Positions 44,370 through 54,733 of a stretch of DNA of 64,000 nucleotides are shown piece after piece (positions within the stretch are counted from its first letter, which is position 1; the number at the start of each line of letters is the position of its first letter). The DNA is from Rhynchopus euleeides (Eukaryota > Euglenozoa > Diplonemea > Diplonemida > Diplonemidae), in the NCBI GenBank assembly GCA_963210315.1, contig OY723245.1, forward strand, positions 62,001 to 126,000, in the 5' to 3' direction. Both the position numbers and the translations under genes were made by a program. The notes under the pieces are model-generated. The model had not been told where the DNA came from. It ran no database searches and saw nothing but the letters and a program-made list of their open reading frames with translations.

Positions 44370-45278
44370 TCACCCCCAGCTGTTTATCTTGCCGCGGACG
44401 GTCGAACCCGTGCCCAGACACACACAAGGGCTGGATGTCTTGCCCTGTCCGCACAGTGGGCAAGGTGACGTCTTCTCGACAAAGGAGGGGAGATCCACAA
44501 CGCTCACGCGACGCTGTCCGTCGCCGTCAGACACATCGCTGCTGGAGTCGTCAACCCTGGGCTGGAGCCAAGGGAGCCCACGGAGGTACTCAAGCTTCTC
44601 TGCGACCCAGCCGTCCCCCTCATGGTGTATGGCGGCAGCCTTCTCCAGAAGGGCTTTGGCGGTCACCCAGTCCCCAGACGACACGCCGACATATTCTGCT
44701 TTGCGCTCGTAAAGTTTCAGCGCATGGTTCGACCGGGTTGGGTGGGACTGTGTCTCCAGGATCTCTTCAGCCTTGAGGAAGTGGTTCCCAGCAGTGCGCC
44801 ACAGCGTCGCGCCCTCGCTCTCGTTGCCGGAGAGGTGTGCGTGGCAACCACGCAGGAAGATGGCATGCGCTTGCGTGAGGTGCAGCAGCGGCTGCATCCC
44901 GTCGGGGATGCCGATCGTCTGCGCCTGGTCCAAAGCGTCGAAGGCCATTGCGAGCTTGTCCTGGTCGCCGCTGTGTTCGACCCTGAGCAGAAGCACGTCA
45001 GCAAGCATCACATGCTCGCCAGCAAGTAACTGTGCATCGCCCGACCGCAGTGCTGCAGTGATGAGACCGCGCTGCAGCGATACTGCTTCGTCGCACTTGT
45101 TCTGTGCTAGCCGCTCTTGAATGCGGTTGCGAAAGAACTGAATTTTTTCGTGGAGGTTGTGTGTGAAGGTGCTGTCGGAACTCCCCCTGCGCGTATCACC
45201 GAGGCTATCACTTACGGTGTCTTTCTTCACTGATTCGGCGTCGTTGACCGCCTGGTCGGAGGAAACTTTGCATCCCAT
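44370..45278 (-). CDS. Predicted N-myristoylated/palmitoylated helical protein
   Basis: Choosing the ATG at 45278 gives a 302-residue protein that begins MGCKVSS, a strong dual-acylation signal (Gly2 myristoylation plus Cys3 palmitoylation) for membrane anchoring; such anchors are common on flagellar membrane proteins. The middle (about 40-230) is a run of helix pairs with alternating Ala/Leu (LITAALRSGDAQLLAGEHVMLADVLL, AFDALDQAQTIG) suggestive of TPR-like repeats. The C-terminus has a CPLCGQG...CVC cysteine cluster that could bind zinc. No specific family is recognised. The stop lies 175 bp upstream of the next gene's start, and the start 149 bp from the stop of the ankyrin gene. Confidence 0.65.
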   Translation of the reverse strand: MGCKVSSDQAVNDAESVKKDTVSDSLGDTRRGSSDSTFTHNLHEKIQFFRNRIQERLAQNKCDEAVSLQRGLITAALRSGDAQLLAGEHVMLADVLLLRVEHSGDQDKLAMAFDALDQAQTIGIPDGMQPLLHLTQAHAIFLRGCHAHLSGNESEGATLWRTAGNHFLKAEEILETQSHPTRSNHALKLYERKAEYVGVSSGDWVTAKALLEKAAAIHHEGDGWVAEKLEYLRGLPWLQPRVDDSSSDVSDGDGQRRVSVVDLPSFVEKTSPCPLCGQGKTSSPCVCLGTGSTVRGKINSWG

Positions 45279-45427
45279 AGCAGCGCATTCCGATTCATGT
45301 GTACATAGTGCTTCTGGGTGGTGTGGTTGTGTAGTGTGATTTGCATCGGCAGAGACACATAGCAAATGAATGCAAGGGGCGTGGGAGGGAGTCATCACGT
45401 CAAGCATAACTCTAAGCAGCCGTAGCC

Positions 45428-46315
45428 TCACACCAGCACGAAGCCCACCAAGAAGCACAGGCTGAACCCGACAGTGTTCCGCATCGCGATGCACAGGGAC
45501 CGCTCTGCCGTGCTGCTGGGCTCTTGTGTACCACCCCACCCCTTCAGCGCCTTGTAACACTCTGCAGACCCTGCCTGCGCTGCGACGGCAAGAGGCGCGT
45601 CACCAGCATGGTTGATGCGGGTCGGATCGGCACCGACCTCTTGCAAGCGCCGCAGGGAGCCGAGCTGCTTATGTGCAGCTGCAACATGCACTGCAGTGTC
45701 GCCCACAAAACTGCCTTCATTCACATGCACTCCCCACTGCGCCAGCACGCCGATGGCCTCCGTGAAGCCACCACAGGACGCAGCATGCAGGGGCGTATGG
45801 CCGTCTGCGTCTTTGTCATGCTGGCTGGCACCCCATTCATGCAGGAGTGACATGGCTGCCACATGGCCGTTGGCAGCTGCCATGACCATGGCAGACCGCT
45901 GGTGAGAGTCGACGGCATGCACATTGGCCCCAGACGACTGGAGGGCACGCATTGCCTCCACCCGACCCGCCGCACAGCCTTTGAGGAACGGCGTTGCCCC
46001 GTCGTGCGCCACCGCATCAACAGCAGCGCCTAACGACAGCAGGGCCCGCACAGGCGCCTCCCTGCCTGCCGCAGCAGCGACATGCAGGGGCGTCAGCCCG
46101 TCTGCATCACGCGGCTCCAGGCCAGCACCGTGCTGGTGCAGGAGGCGCAGCGCCTCGACATGGCCACCAGCCGCAGCACAGTGCAGCGCACTGCGGTGGA
46201 GCACCCCCCCGCATGCTGAGGCACGCGCACCGCTGCGCAGCAGCTCCTCAAGGCGCAGCGTGTCGCCCTGCGTGCTCGCCTCCACCACACTGATGTCCAT
46301 GCTTCGGGCCTGCAT
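45428..46315 (-). CDS. Ankyrin-repeat protein with C-terminal membrane segment
   Basis: A one-exon gene of 295 residues. About seven 33-residue ankyrin repeats fill residues 12-265, with the usual DGLTPLHVAAAAG, DGHTPLHAASCGG and GDTAVHVAAAH cores. The last 19 residues (about 277-295, ending CFLVGFVLV) are hydrophobic and end the protein, which suggests a tail-anchored membrane protein with cytosolic repeats for protein binding. Translation may start at 46315 (MQARSMDIS) or at the Met five codons later. An AG lies just upstream in CGTGCAGGGCTG. It is the first gene of the tight same-strand cluster. Confidence 0.85.
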   Translation of the reverse strand: MQARSMDISVVEASTQGDTLRLEELLRSGARASACGGVLHRSALHCAAAGGHVEALRLLHQHGAGLEPRDADGLTPLHVAAAAGREAPVRALLSLGAAVDAVAHDGATPFLKGCAAGRVEAMRALQSSGANVHAVDSHQRSAMVMAAANGHVAAMSLLHEWGASQHDKDADGHTPLHAASCGGFTEAIGVLAQWGVHVNEGSFVGDTAVHVAAAHKQLGSLRRLQEVGADPTRINHAGDAPLAVAAQAGSAECYKALKGWGGTQEPSSTAERSLCIAMRNTVGFSLCFLVGFVLV

Positions 46316-48263
46316 CAGCCCTGCACGGCCTGCATGGGGACGTGGTGTGTTGCAGGAGAAACCACCGAAAACACCCGGATTTGCGGGTTTGCAAAATGGT
46401 TTCTTTTAGTCATCGCATCATCGGGGTGGGGGCGGGGCGGGTGGCTGGACTGGGGTTTTTGCAGGTACAATGCGTATCACCTTGCGTCGGCAACACAAGA
46501 TCCACCCCCTCCTCTCTTTCATCAGAAGCAGCACAGCCGCCCTGGTCGTACACACCACGCAATGCGCCGCAACACTGGCAAATCTCATGGCCCGCCCACA
46601 CCGTGCTTGGGTGCGGAGGTTGGGAATCTTGGGTGTGCATGCCTCCTGCAACTCCCCACCGCACCCCACCCCACCCCCACACACCTGTCCCAACCCCGGC
46701 AGCAGCAGTGCCTTGTTGCTGTGGAGAACACCTACAGATGGGGTTCACCTGGGTAGGCAACACACCACTGACTATGCCTGCGGCATCTATATATTCGTTG
46801 AACGGGCGGGGGGGCGTGTGCAGCAAACCACTAACTGAGAGAGCGGCTTCCCGATCACAGTGCAGAGAGCGTCTGGATCTCACGCACCTTGGGGCGGTGT
46901 CGGTTGTGCAAAGCCGTTGGGTGGGTGGGGTGGGTACAGATAAGCGCTAATTCCGCCAGTGAAGGCTGGCGCAAAAAAAAAGGGTGAGGCGGCGTTTGTT
47001 GGTATAGGCAGAATAGAAAGTAAAGGAAACTGCAGAAAGAAGGGGGGCAAACCACCTCACAGAGAGCCCAGCAGGGGGGAAGAGGAGGAAAAGGGCTGGG
47101 AGGGGGGTGGCTTTTTGCCGTGTATTTTGAGCGGCTCCGGGGGTGGGGGTGGGTTGCAGGTGTGGCAGATATACTTTCTGTTGGAACGTTTCAAAAAAAA
47201 TGTATTTTTTTGCTCAAATTCAGGCAATGCCATGGCTGTTCTGTTGGATGAAGAGATTGACCCCACCCCACCTCACCCCACCCCACGCACCCGGGCAGCA
47301 CTGCCCCGCAACGGGTCCACCTTCCCACCCCCCCCCCCCCCCCCATCCCACTTATTTGCACACCGCCGCATGACACACGATCCGAATCTGCCGCGTTGAG
47401 TTGAGTTTCTGCCTCATTCAAAAAAAACCCGTTTCCACCCGCCGCTGCGAACAACAAAAGTCATAAACGTTCGGGCTTTATAAAACCTGCCCACTGCACC
47501 ACCAAAGGTGGACCCGTGTGTGAATGAGAGCTGGCAACACGGAAGACACGCCTCCCTGCTGTGATCCTCTGTGGTGGAGGCGCCAGAGCTAGGGGGCTGA
47601 AATGACACAAGGAATTAGGAAACATCATACACACACACACGCCCCCCCCCCCTCCGTGCTCTGTGCGGCTTCATAAGGAATATCAGGAGCAGCGAAGGGA
47701 GGCAGCTGCAAGGAGCTGCAAGGCGTGCCTGCAGTGAGCCCCATGGGCATCACTGCATCAACACTGGCAAAGTGTTCCTTGTTGTTTTTGCTGGCCATTT
47801 CCCCTTTTCGTTCAACGGGTGTTGGGTTCGGTGCCAAGCCAGCCACCGGCAGCTGTTGGGGGGTGAACCCACTTCACTGTGCGCTTCTTTGCGTGGCGTG
47901 TGTGTGTGCGTTGGGGTCGGAAAGAGAACCACGCTACCGCTCCTCCCCAACCCCTCCCGCCGCATTGCAGTCGCTTCTTGTAACTCAAAGCTGCTGGCCT
48001 GGTGAGGAAGGGCTATAGAAGCATTCATATCGAGGGAGGGCAACTCATTCACGACGTGCGGAGCAGGGGTGTCGTGGCACACAGCTGCGACAGCGCAGCC
48101 CCCCCGAAGTGCCGTGCGTTGGTGGCGTCGCGTGAGCCTCTGCTGGGACCGTCTGCCCAGGCACAAGGCAGCCAGGGCAGGGTGGGGGTCTGGGCGTCAC
48201 GAAAACGCGTGGTTCTTTATGCAACCGAATCGCTTGGCAGAGGGGCCCTGGGGGCAGGCGCGC
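46316..48263. other. Spacer upstream of the five-gene cluster
   Basis: No supported gene. It contains C and G runs (46802-46812, 47328-47343, 47641-47651) and repeated CCCCACCCC tracts. If transcription is polycistronic, this could be a strand-internal spacer; no promoter motif is recognisable. Confidence 0.5.
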
Positions 48264-51200
48264 TTACGCCTTGGGCACAGCGAAGGCCAGGTCCACCTCG
48301 CCCGTGGCGGTGCCCTTCTTGCCCTGGCCCAGATCCAGGTCGCCGGTGACTTTGTAAGTCTTCTTCACAGGCTTCTCACCAGGTGAGAGTTCCAGGTCAC
48401 CAAGCACAATGTGGAACTCCCCCATGTAGTCCTGCAGGTGGTGAGGGTGGACAGCGCTGCTGGCGACACACATACCTTGCCCACAGTGTCCCTGTCGTAC
48501 ACGAGGACGTGGAGGACGTCGTCGCCAGAGCAGGAGAACTCGTGCTTTGACCCCCACTTGGGGTTCAGAGTCGCGTCAATGGCCTTCGTGAACTGCGAGG
48601 ATTGGCGTGGTGTGTTGTGTGTGGTGATGGAGGTGATAGCATCAGAAATTCCCACACTCCGAGTAAATACGAGAATATGACACGCACGACCGTTCGTGGA
48701 TATGGCATACTGTGGTCTGCGGCTTCGTGTGCGACGTGGTCAGCTTGCCGTCGCGCATCCCACGCAGCCTCATCTCAAGATAGGGGTCGCTCGCCCCGCC
48801 GGCGTCCATCGCCGAGAGGCCCTTGCCTGAGACGGCTGTGACCTCGAGGGGGAAGTTTGCCCACTGCGTCAGCCCCTTCCCGCCCTTCGGGTTCTTCTTC
48901 AGCTGCTTCTCCTTCTGGGAGAGGACACGCTTTGTGTTGGAGTAGTTCACATCCACGCCCAGGCGCTCCACAACAGAGCTGTTGGTCGAGAAGATGCCCT
49001 TGATCTGGTACACAGCCTGTGTGGGCTCGTAGTCACCCGGGGCAAACGACGTCACGGGCTTGTAGTTCTTCCCCCCGTCCTTCGGGGCCAGGAAGCTGAT
49101 CTTCGCGAACTCGCTGACCTCACAGTGCATCGAGTAGGCGAATCCCCGCGACGCAGAGTCATCCGACGACTGTGCAATCACATAGTACGTCTTGTCCTTC
49201 TCGAATGTGAACTCAGTGTTCTGGTCACGGCCAGGCTTGTAGTTGGCGGTGTGGACGGATGTGAGCTTGCCCGAGTCATCACGCAGAATGCTGAGCTGGT
49301 GAGGGATGTACTTCGCATCGGGCGTCCCCTTCTTCTTCCCACGCGAGTCGCGCTGGTGGATGCCGACCCACGCGAGAGACTTGTGCTTCACCTGCACCTT
49401 CAGCACCAGGTCAGCCACCCCCTTTTCGTACGACCCGGAGAAGCGCAGCTGGTCCCACGCACCGTTGATGTAGCAGACCGACACAGAGGTGAACCACTTG
49501 CACACGTCCTCCCAGCACATCCAGAAGGTCCCGTCGTCACCGTCGTACCAGCCGACAGCGGCTTTCGACTCGGCTGTCCACTTCTTTGACTTGTCGCTCC
49601 AGTCCCCATTCCACTCCTTGTCGTTACCCCACGGGTTGCGGATCATGCACAGCTTGTTGCCCTTGAACTGCTTCACACTGATCAGCGAATATGCGTGCCC
49701 GCAGGCGAGACCCATGGCTTCGTACTTCTTGCTCATCGATGCGGCATCCGAGCTCTTCGACCCACCCGCGTAGTCAGAGGTGTCCTGGCCAGGGGTCCCC
49801 AGCATCTGGATGTAGTCGTTCTCGTCGTTTTCCAGCAGGTCCTTGAAGAGCTCGGGCTTCATGTCGTCCTTGTCGTACAGGCGGTAGGGGCACCCCGTCA
49901 GATCCGCCAGCGCCTGCCCGCCGGACCCTGCACGGATCGACCCGTAGGAGCCGTGGATCTTGGCGTAGGCCTTCTCCAGCAGCGCGACCCACAGCTCGTT
50001 GGGCTCCTCCCTGTTCTTCGCGAAGCAGGGACCGCCGCCACCGGACGGAAGGTAGGAGTCCATCGTGATGCACTGCCACCACCCGTTCTTGCACACCGTT
50101 GCACGGTAGATCCCGAGGTCGTAGTCCTGGCTCTCGTCGAACACAGCGTGCACCAGGGGCTCGAACTCGGACAGGCACGCCAGGGCAGACAGCAGGTAAC
50201 AGTCGCCCAGGCTGCCCTGGTCGATGTCCTCCGGCTCGACGCTGCCGACGAACAGCGCAGGCTCCATCCCGGATGCCAGGAATTGGTCAGGGCGCTTCCA
50301 ACAGCAGTCCTTCATGCCTGTCTCCCAATCGCGCGCCAGCGACTCCTTCGTCGGGGGGAATGTCAGGTCGAGGAACACGCGGTTGTGCTTTGTGCAGGTG
50401 TCCGCGATGGCCTCGGCGGACACCTTCTTCAGACCATCCTTCTTCATGAGTGCCACAAGCTCCTTCGTGTCAGCCTTCACCTGCTCCTCAGCCTTTGCCG
50501 CCTGCTTCTTCACCCACGCGGGGTCTGGGCTCCCGCTGCCGATCCCACGCTTCTGCCCATTCCACTTGCCCTTCGCGGCCTCCAGTGTCATCCCCGGGTA
50601 GATCGTGAACTGGTGCTGGTTGTCCCCCTTCTTCTTCGCCGCCGAGTCCAGGATCTTGATACCCTCGCCGCTCTTGAAAGTGTACGTCACCATGAACTGT
50701 GTATTGTTGTCGGTGTTCTCGAACGTCAGCAGCCGGCCCTCAGGGCACGGTTTCGTAATCTCAAACAGGCCCGGTTTAATCTCTTCGCGCGACCCACCAT
50801 CCCCACCACCGCCGCCGCCACCACCACCACCACCACCACCCGCCGCAGCGGCACCCTTGGCAGACTTCGTGTCGCCCTTCGCACCGGCGGGCATCTGCTC
50901 GCCAAGAGTCGCCTCGTCAGTGGGGAGAGATGTGTCAAGCGCCTTCACGGTGCCCTTCTTCGTCTCACCCAGGTACTGCATCGCCTCCACGAACTGCTTC
51001 ATTGTGGCAGCGACGTCCCGGGTGCACGGCGCCTTGTAGAAGGTGATGGTGCAAACCTCCTTGTCCTTCCGCGTGATCTCGATGGAGTGGGTCTTGTCAT
51101 CTGTCTTCATCGTGAAGTCGGTGTCGACCCGCCACTCGTCACAGGGCTTCTCGTGGCCCATGGCACCGACGTAGAACTCAAACTCTGCGTGGGGACGTGG

Positions 51201-51418
51201 GGTAGCTGAAGGCACTGGAGGCCAAAGGCATACTTGTCTTGTGCTGGTTCTGCCCATCCTTCTGCCACAGGACGAAGCGCTTGGCATCCTTCTTGCCTGC
51301 AGGGTGTGGTGATAGTCGGCCGCATGGACCGCACGGTAACCGGCATACCCTTAAGATGAACAACTGCTGCGCCGCTGGCGTGGATGTCCTTCCGCCCGAT
51401 ACCAACCTGCTTCGACAT
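48264..51418 (-). CDS. Calpain-type cysteine protease with C2 domain
   Basis: Five exons (51418-51349, 51296-51234, 51184-48711, 48592-48476, 48431-48264) join to 963 residues; introns are 52, 49, 118 and 44 bp. The catalytic domain (about 320-590) has all three active-site residues: Cys373 in QGSLGDCYLLSA, His541 in CGHAYSL and Asn561 in RNPWGN. A calpain beta-sandwich region with a GVADLVLKVQVKHKS core follows. The C-terminus (about 850-963) is a C2 domain (VTAVSGKGLSAMDAGGASDPYLEMRL, ATLNPKWGSKHEF, LVYDRDTVG) that may bind calcium and membranes. A run of 13 glycines (160-172), encoded by CCA/CCG repeats, separates an N-terminal domain of about 145 residues. Expanded calpain-like families are typical of kinetoplastids and ciliates. 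It likely cleaves or scaffolds cytoskeletal or membrane proteins. Confidence 0.92.
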
Positions 51419-51790
51419 GGTTCCGCCTTGCGCCCTTTGTGTAGACGCTGTGTTCGTGTGGGGTCCGGCAGATGGTGTCACAAAAACCCGGGCCAAGCGG
51501 GGCACCCTCCATGCCGTCTACCTCAGGACGCGGCTGGGACGGACCAGTCTTGTGATTAGCTGAGGATGATCTCACAAATGAACCACCAAGTGTCAACCCT
51601 GAAGGAGGCACATCCTTTGTTCCAATGATACCGGTGTTGGAAGTGCATGTACAGGTACTGCGTTGAGTTCAAAACCGCCAAAACAAGCAGCTGATGACAA
51701 CGAGGGCAGGGATGGGACAGCATCTACACTATTGCCAGCGTGCGACCACAGCGGCATTGGGCAGCACCTGCATTGCTCTACTGTCTGATC
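51419..51790. other. Short spacer upstream of calpain gene
   Basis: About 370 bp without a supported gene. The sequence ...GAACACAGCG about 40 nt upstream of the calpain ATG is a possible splice acceptor. The rest shows nothing notable up to the inverted-repeat element. Confidence 0.4.
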
Positions 51791-51792
51791 TA

Positions 51793-52602
51793 CCGTAAAC
51801 GGAAATATTGTGGACCGTAATAAAGGTGAACCGTACTATAGGTGGACCGTAAAAAAGATGGAACAAATGGGATTTTTCCGGAACTTGGAACATTTTTACG
51901 GTCCACCTATTTTACGGTTGGGATCGTGGACTTGGCGGTTTTTTTTACGAGTTCCTTCGCGACGAAGTCGCGAAGGAACCAAGGAAATCGTACGACTGAA
52001 GCTGCAGGATTAACACCACAGGGCCTCAGCACAGAGTGTGCGCTCACCATCGTCCGGGAACTGTTCTCCCACAGTTACTGCAGGGTGTACTACACTAAAG
52101 GAGTACGATTTCCCTGAATTTTCCGGGCACTGATTCACGAATTCACATCTGGAGGGAGCCCGGTGGTCTCAGCTTCTGTCTGCGCGCCCTGCCGTACTGT
52201 GGCTGCTTTTGTGGGCTCGTGCAGCAGGTTCTACTTTTACTTCTACCGGAATGCTCCTTGCATGGTACTACACTTCTCGAGGTGTGGTGGTGGGTGAGTC
52301 TCGAGGTGAGTGGTGGTGATCGTGCCTTTTCCACACGCAGGGAGGACTTACTTCTCTTGCTGGTGTTGGTTGCGGTGGTGGAGGGAGGGTCCAAAGCTGG
52401 GAGGTCGGGAGGCCTACGTGTGGGTGTCTGCGGCGTGGAGGCCGCAGTCCGCGCCCCGCAACCCACCAGCCCGCGGGCGAAAAACGCATTGTCTTTTCCA
52501 TATTCAGTCCCAATAAATGATGGACCGTAAAAAAGATGGAACGTTTGGCCTTTTTTTGGGAACTTGGAACATTTTTACGGTCCACCCTTTTTCCGTTTAC
52601 GG
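51793..52602. mobile_element. TA-flanked inverted-repeat element, relative of 842-1170
   Basis: Ends CCGTAAACGGAAA at 51793 and the mirror TTTCCGTTTACGG ending 52602, each bordered by TA. Next to each end is a 75-bp subrepeat, GGACCGTAAAAAAGATGGAAC...GGAACATTTTTACGGTCC, itself an inverted repeat (about 51842-51907 and 52522-52587). The interior holds a 29-bp hairpin at 51951-51979 (13-bp arms, GAA loop) and a mirrored GGAAATCGTAC (51982-51992 and 52103-52113). No protein of note is encoded. It sits between the calpain and Pro-rich genes, ending about 40 bp before the latter's stop codon. Confidence 0.75.
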
Positions 52603-52643
52603 TATATGTCCCGCATGAGAAGTCCAAGCTCTACGACCTGGCG

Positions 52644-54733
52644 CTATGTTGGTGCGGGTTGCTGCTTCAGCCTTGCAATTTTCTCGTGCGACTGTTGGTG
52701 GTTGGGGGCATTGGTGCTGCAGCAAGAGCCACGGGACGCATACCATCGCCACCAAGTGGGAAAGGTCCACCTGCCTCTCCAGCACTGTTGTTGCGCGACC
52801 CACAACGAAGAGCTCGTCAGTCCCTGGCAGACGGCACAGCCTGTCGGTGGGGTAGTGGACACAAAAGACACACTTGTGGCATACTCAACGTCGTCGATGT
52901 GCGGGGCACCCTCCACAGGCAGCAGGGGGCGCAAGCTAGACACAAAAACAGAAAACGCAGAGTGCACGCCTGGCAGGAGGTTGACATTCAGAGGGGGGCG
53001 CTCGTTAGTCGGCCTTTTCCGTTTGCGGCTGCCCTGTTATTTGAGGTGAGGTGAGAACAGCAAGTCGGGCCTGTCCCCAGGAAGCACTTGAAGTACAACT
53101 TCGGCAGACACAACAAGCCCACCCAGTGCGGTGGGGCTCCGGGACCTAACCACCCAGGCCTTGCACATACCGATGACTGTTCTGCATTCGTTTTTGCCGC
53201 CTCCGCCTTCTCCCGCTGTTCAGCCTCCTCAACCAACGTGAGGATCTTTGTCGCATTGGCCTTTGTCGGCTCGACAATTGCTTCGTGCTCTGCACGCAGC
53301 TGCGTGTTGACGACTGCGAGCCGCATGACATGCGCCACTGCCCCTTGCCCGACAGCTTCCATTGTGTACCTGAGATCAGACCTGTCTGATCCATACAGAA
53401 ACGACGCCGGCAGGAGGTACGTCTCGTTCTGCACCACCCGGGTGATGGTATCGCTGGGCCGGCTTCCCATGAAGCAGAACTTCACGGCATTACCCCACAC
53501 AGTGAAACCCACATCCTTCAGATACATCCCGGCATTCATGGTGACCTGCGCGTCGCTGACACACATGCCTTCGACTGAGAAGCAGCTGCTCAGCTCCTTA
53601 CTCCGCCCAAGCGCACGCACGATGTTGTGTATCTGCTGACTGGTTTCCTTCCGCGTCGTGAGGATGAGGCCGGACTGCCCATCGATGCAGAACCCAGCCT
53701 GGAAGGAGACCCCTGTCTCCACCGCCTTTTCTGACAGCATCCGCAGCCGCTGGTCGAGCCCCACAACCGACGAGTTGGGCCCCTCCACAGCATCCTTCGG
53801 CACGTCCTTCACCTGCAGCTCCTGCTGCGGCGCCTCACCCTGCTGACTACTTCGGGTGCTCTTCCGCTCAGGCTCCGGCGCCTCCTCCTTGGGCGGAGGG
53901 GGCAGCGGCATCTGCTGCTGCATGGGCACCTCGTAGATCGGGTAGGCAGGCGCGGTCGGGGCAGGCCGTGGGGGCAGGCTGTCCTGCCAATCGTTGCCTG
54001 GCGCAACCTGGCTGTGCCCGTGCCAATACCCATCCCAGGACATGCCGCCATCAGCAGGGCCCTGTGGCGCCCACTCCTGCTGGTGAGGGTACCCGCTAGG
54101 CCCAGCCCCCCAACCGCCCTGCCCGTAATCTGGCGGGGAGACCCCAGGCTGTGGCACGACGTGCGGCACCTGCTGGGAGCGAACACTGACAAGAGGGGGC
54201 TGCGCGGGAGCCCGCCCACGGGAGGCGTCAGCAGGGTGCAGCGGGCCCGACGAACTCTCCGGATGCTGCATCGGCGGCACGACGGGGACAATCGGCGGCT
54301 CGACAGGGACGACCCCTCCCTTCAGCATCGCTGTGGGGTGCGGGGGGTCACCCATGCCGTCGGGGTATGCGGGCATCGCCTCCATGTGCCTGGTGGGGCG
54401 CATGCCGTGGCGAGCAGACCGGTCGCCCAGACTCTGCTGCGCCCATTCCTGCTGGTGGTATCCGCTGGGGCCAGCCGCCCAGCCACGCTCATCCACCTGT
54501 GATGTGACCCCGGGCCGCTGCACGACGTGTGGCACCTGCTGGTGGACATTGCCGAGAGGGAGATGCAAAGGTGCCCCGCGCGTGGCGGCAGCAGGGTGCA
54601 CCTCAATTGGCTCTGTGCGATGTGGCGGGATGGGGACGATCGGCGGTTCGATGGGCACGACGCATCCCTTCACAAGCGCTGTGGGTCTTTCGTCTGCATC
54701 CTCATCGTCGCTGTACCCCTGCAGTGCCTCCAT
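52644..54733 (-). CDS. Pro-rich protein with internal duplication
   Basis: Four exons (54733-53171, 53033-52885, 52840-52744, 52691-52644) join in frame to 618 residues; introns are 137, 44 and 52 bp with GTATG donors. I do not recognise the family. Residues 1-100 and 117-224 are an imperfect tandem duplication (MEA..Y, then VVP[IV]EPPIVP, QVPHVV, GW.AGPSGY, QQEWA). A Pro/Gln-rich linker runs to about 320. Residues about 330-505 look like a folded alpha/beta domain (SFQAGFCIDGQSG, VWGNAVKFCFMGSRPSDT). A charged coiled-coil segment (TKILTLVEEAEQREKAEAAKT) precedes an RKRKRP basic cluster in exon 2 that may direct it to the nucleus. The ATG at 54733 follows CTGCCAGGCAC, a plausible acceptor context. 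An RNA- or scaffold-related role is possible but unproven. Confidence 0.75.

Noticed and set aside
49695-51209. 504-codon plus-strand frame opposite the calpain gene
   Set aside because: It is the antisense of the calpain coding exon, whose catalytic motifs and intron joins are clear.
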